DNA from: JBBTCX01 sp964494205
Lineage (GTDB): Bacteria > Planctomycetota > Phycisphaerae > UBA1845
Assembly: GCA_964494205.1 (NCBI GenBank)
Contig: CAZBRD010000015.1
Span: 52,078-116,077, forward strand
Direction of reading: 5' to 3'
Length of the DNA stretch: 64,000 bases
The notes under the pieces are model-generated. The model was not told where the DNA came from, made no database searches, and saw nothing but the letters and a program-made list of their open reading frames with translations. Each line of letters opens with the position of its first letter. The stretch's first letter is position 1. Both the position numbers and the translations under genes were made by a program. Shown one piece after another: positions 62,035-64,000 of the stretch.

Positions 62035-62077
62035 AGCGGGCGATCGGATTCGAACCGACGACGTCCAGCTTGGGAAC
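62035..62077 (-). other. 3' half of a tRNA-Gly(CCC) gene, probable integrase attachment core
   Basis: Read on the minus strand this is TTCCCAAGCTGG, the variable region, the T-arm GTCGG-TTCGAAT-CCGAT and the acceptor end CGCCCGCT. Anticodon loop TTCCCAA gives CCC (glycine). The bases upstream on the minus strand do not complete the anticodon stem, D-arm or acceptor 5' strand, so no functional tRNA is encoded here. Tyrosine integrases commonly use the 3' half of a tRNA gene as core. Confidence 0.75.
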
Positions 62078-62179
62078 CGCCCTCCGTTAAGCCTGAAACG
62101 CGTAAACAACGCTACCAGCGCGGTTTATGATTTGCAAGTATTGCAAGTTTTGTTGTGATTTGCGTCTGTTTGTACCTAT

Positions 62180-62201
62180 TTGCGCGGTTTTGACCGCGCA
62201 A
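62180..62201. repeat. perfect palindrome in an AT-rich stretch near the attachment core
   Basis: TTGCGCGGT and ACCGCGCAA separated by TTTG, followed by ATAAATAAT. Around 62125-62180 there are repeated TTTGCA/TTGCAAG/TTTTG words. The site is on the far side of the core from the integrase and could hold arm sites or a promoter. Confidence 0.5.
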
Positions 62202-62297
62202 TAAATAATGGGTCTATCCCCCTACTGCACTCAAGCAGGACATTCACCTTCCGCGTCCAAATTGCAATCGCGTTGTTTGATCCCGAAACGGAGCCGA

Positions 62298-63077
62298 CTA
62301 CCGACGTCCCCCGAAGAACGCCTTCAGATGTCGCACTACTTCGCTGAACCATCCGGACGACCGGGCATTCTGCGCTGCGCGCTGGCGAGCTTTGAGTTCG
62401 GCGCGTTTTTTGCGTTTGATGGCTTTTGCTTCCTCCGCGCGTTGCAGCGCGGCTTGCTGTCGTATCTTTGCGTCTGCTTCTTTTTCCGCTTTGAGCCGCG
62501 TGGCCTTGGCCTCTGCTTCCGCCTTCGCCCTCTCGCGTTTCTCGGCTTCCTTGCGTGCAGCAGACTCTTCCTTCTCTCGTTTCCATTTCGCCAAGTCCCG
62601 TTGGTGCGCTAATTCGTCAGCGCCTCCGTTGTCCTGTTCTTCCAGTTGCTGCCGTAGAAGAAACAAGTCTTCCTCGTTTGCCGCGTCTATGAGAGCTTCC
62701 TCAGCGTCGCGATCCATCGGCTGACGGGCGGATGAGCGGCGCGGCGGCACTGCGGGTTTTTCATGCGGCACCGCGTGACCACCAGGCTGACGCGATGCCT
62801 TTAGCTGCTTGTGGCGCAGCTTTTTCTCTTTGTGTTCCCGTTCAAGCTTGGAAGTCTCTTGACGTCTGATTGCCAGCAAATGCTGCACCGCTTCATGGTG
62901 CTGGGTTTGCAGTTGCTCGACACGCGCGGCCACGGCGGCCTTCTGCTCATCGGATGCCGTTTTCGGTAGGGTATTCCGCTGGATCAGCGCCTGAGCAATC
63001 GCGCTCTTGATCCCTTCGATTCGCTCCTCGACAGCCTGCTCAGTGCTCACGCCGTTTCCGTTTGGTTTCTTGGCCAT
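62298..63077 (-). CDS. coiled-coil protein, 259 residues
   Basis: ATG 63077 is preferred; the longer open frame to 63506 adds a composition unlike protein. The protein is dominated by charged heptads: SKLEREHKEKKLRHKQLKAS, WKREKEESAARKEAEKRERA, KAEAEAKATRLKAEKEADAK. The tail is SGWFSEVVRHLKAFFGGRR. It would be an extended cytoplasmic rod. No family can be assigned. It is divergent in style from the rest and lies past the attachment site, so it may belong to the neighbouring element. Confidence 0.55.
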   Translation of the reverse strand: MAKKPNGNGVSTEQAVEERIEGIKSAIAQALIQRNTLPKTASDEQKAAVAARVEQLQTQHHEAVQHLLAIRRQETSKLEREHKEKKLRHKQLKASRQPGGHAVPHEKPAVPPRRSSARQPMDRDAEEALIDAANEEDLFLLRQQLEEQDNGGADELAHQRDLAKWKREKEESAARKEAEKRERAKAEAEAKATRLKAEKEADAKIRQQAALQRAEEAKAIKRKKRAELKARQRAAQNARSSGWFSEVVRHLKAFFGGRR

Positions 63078-63818
63078 CTTGGTGAACCTGCTCCCCGACA
63101 CTTGTACCGCGGACTTCCAATCCAGTATATGCGATCGGACATGGCGATCGACAGCCAACTTCGCGGTCCCAGTAAGACAGGGCGGCAAAATGAAAATTCG
63201 GGCGGGGCTGGTGCTGTTCAGGTGGACGCCGAAGCGATACTCAAGAACCATCCCGACAACAACATCGAAAACGACGTCCTGTAGATCCCCTCGCGGCTGT
63301 CGGGGCGTTCGCATGTGCGAATGACTGACCAACAACTCTGGGGCAGGTCTGTTCTGTTTCGCTATGAGGCTTTGCGCTCCCCGAGTGTAACCTTTTACGA
63401 ACGTTGGCAGAGCACTTAAGAATTGCCGTTGCGTTCCACTACAATATGGGTAGTCAGATGCATCAGAAGCAGCCCAACAACAACTCACGAATGACGCTTC
63501 AGCCAAACCCGAAACATTGGCGACTATCTAAACTAGCCCTTAAATGCCATGTAACCGTGACTTCTATGAAAGCCCGTTTGTTGTCAATGAAGCGAGTTCT
63601 TTGGTTCGTCGGCCGTTCGTCCCAATCTTCTATCCGAGCATCTCCCGGGTCATCGGGATAGCCCCTATCTATGGGCGCTTTCGAGGTAGCGAAGACTGCC
63701 CCATCTAACAGACGAGCCTTTAAAGCCCAGCCACGGGTCGAGCACATCCTCGCCGGCACGGGACATCGTAACCGACGCTTGTTTTCTGTTGTTCACCTCA
63801 TTGAATGTTCCGTTTTTC
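63078..63818. other. 740 bases without a recognised gene
   Basis: The open frames here are short or of odd composition, and I see no ribosome binding site/start pairs that stand out. The stretch lies between the coiled-coil gene and an IS110-like transposase end, so part of it may be the 3' flank of that insertion sequence. Confidence 0.3.
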
Positions 63819-64000
63819 TCACGCCGCGAGTTTGTCCGGCTGCATCTGGTGAAACAGCCAGCGCATCCAGCGATTGGCGGCTGCGGCCACTACCACGCAT
63901 TTCGGTTTGCCGCGATTCAACAACTTGGCTGCAAACTCCTTCCACGGATCATCGTAACGAATCAGACGATGAGCGGCTTCCATTAAGGTCTCGCGCAATT
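63819..64000 (-). mobile_element. C-terminal end of an IS110-family transposase (cut by the window edge)
   Basis: The last 59 codons on the minus strand read LRETLMEAAHRLIRYDDPWK, then a lysine-rich helix, GKPKCVVVAAAANRWMRWLF and a short end before TGA at 63819. This pattern, with VVAxANRWxRWL near the end, is typical of IS110/IS1111 transposases. The 5' part lies outside the window. It marks the right border of the sequence as mobile DNA. Confidence 0.8.

Noticed and set aside
62035..62110. Complete tRNA gene
   Set aside because: Only the 3' half from the anticodon loop onward fits; the 5' part does not pair to form the anticodon stem, D-arm or acceptor stem.
1..64000. CRISPR array or tandem short repeats
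   Set aside because: No regularly spaced short repeats were seen; the only strong repeats are the paired leaders, inverted repeats and the duplicated pump-tail/peptide unit.

Overview
The window looks like part of a GC-rich planctomycete genome or plasmid. The lineage is inferred from a DUF1580-type protein (22117-22518, minus strand), the style of the integrase, and many small planctomycete-like accessory proteins. No ribosomal or core metabolic gene is present. Almost everything reads as mobile DNA with cargo.

Layout. (1) 0.3-16 kb is a plus-strand heavy-metal island: an outer-membrane lipoprotein channel, a tiny lipoprotein, two periplasmic adaptor/RND pump pairs, two near-identical histidine-rich exported peptides, a PII-like protein of the kind found beside metal pumps, a metal P1B-type ATPase and two small envelope proteins. 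(2) 16-20 kb is on the minus strand: a protein of unknown function, a Fic-family enzyme and a winged-helix, possibly replication-related protein. (3) 20-32 kb is a plasmid or conjugation-like backbone: ParA with a small partner, several small accessory genes, an orphan DNA methyltransferase, an ArdC-type antirestriction protein, two winged-helix proteins and a TraD/VirD4-like coupling ATPase. Several genes here are preceded by strong fold-back sequences. (4) 32-45.7 kb is accessory DNA: a J-domain-like membrane protein with an exported coiled-coil partner, an XRE regulator, a cupin, a tyrosine recombinase, a DUF932-like protein and a 1539-residue methyltransferase-helicase of the strawberry-notch/DarB type. 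(5) 45.9-57.5 kb is a compact seven-gene operon that I regard as a candidate undescribed restriction-type defence system. (6) 57.5-64 kb holds plasmid-type small genes, a 1.65 kb stretch without a convincing gene, a second tyrosine integrase next to a 3' half of a tRNA-Gly(CCC) gene, a coiled-coil protein and the end of an IS110-like transposase.

How the parts may work together. The metal genes would move divalent cations from cytoplasm to periplasm (P-type ATPase) and out of the cell (RND/adaptor/channel). ArdC, the orphan methyltransferase and the DarB-like protein would help an incoming element survive host restriction. The seven-gene operon combines an HTH regulator, a 5-methylcytosine methyltransferase, a P-loop ATPase, a protein of unknown fold, a 1746-residue protein with a possible PD-(D/E)XK nuclease centre and a C-terminal AAA+ ATPase, a Mig-type G:T mismatch glycosylase and a second HTH protein. 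The simplest reading is self-marking by cytosine methylation, ATP-driven attack on unmarked DNA, and repair of the deamination damage the methylation causes. No relaxase was recognised. Family assignments come from motifs read by eye, without database searches.
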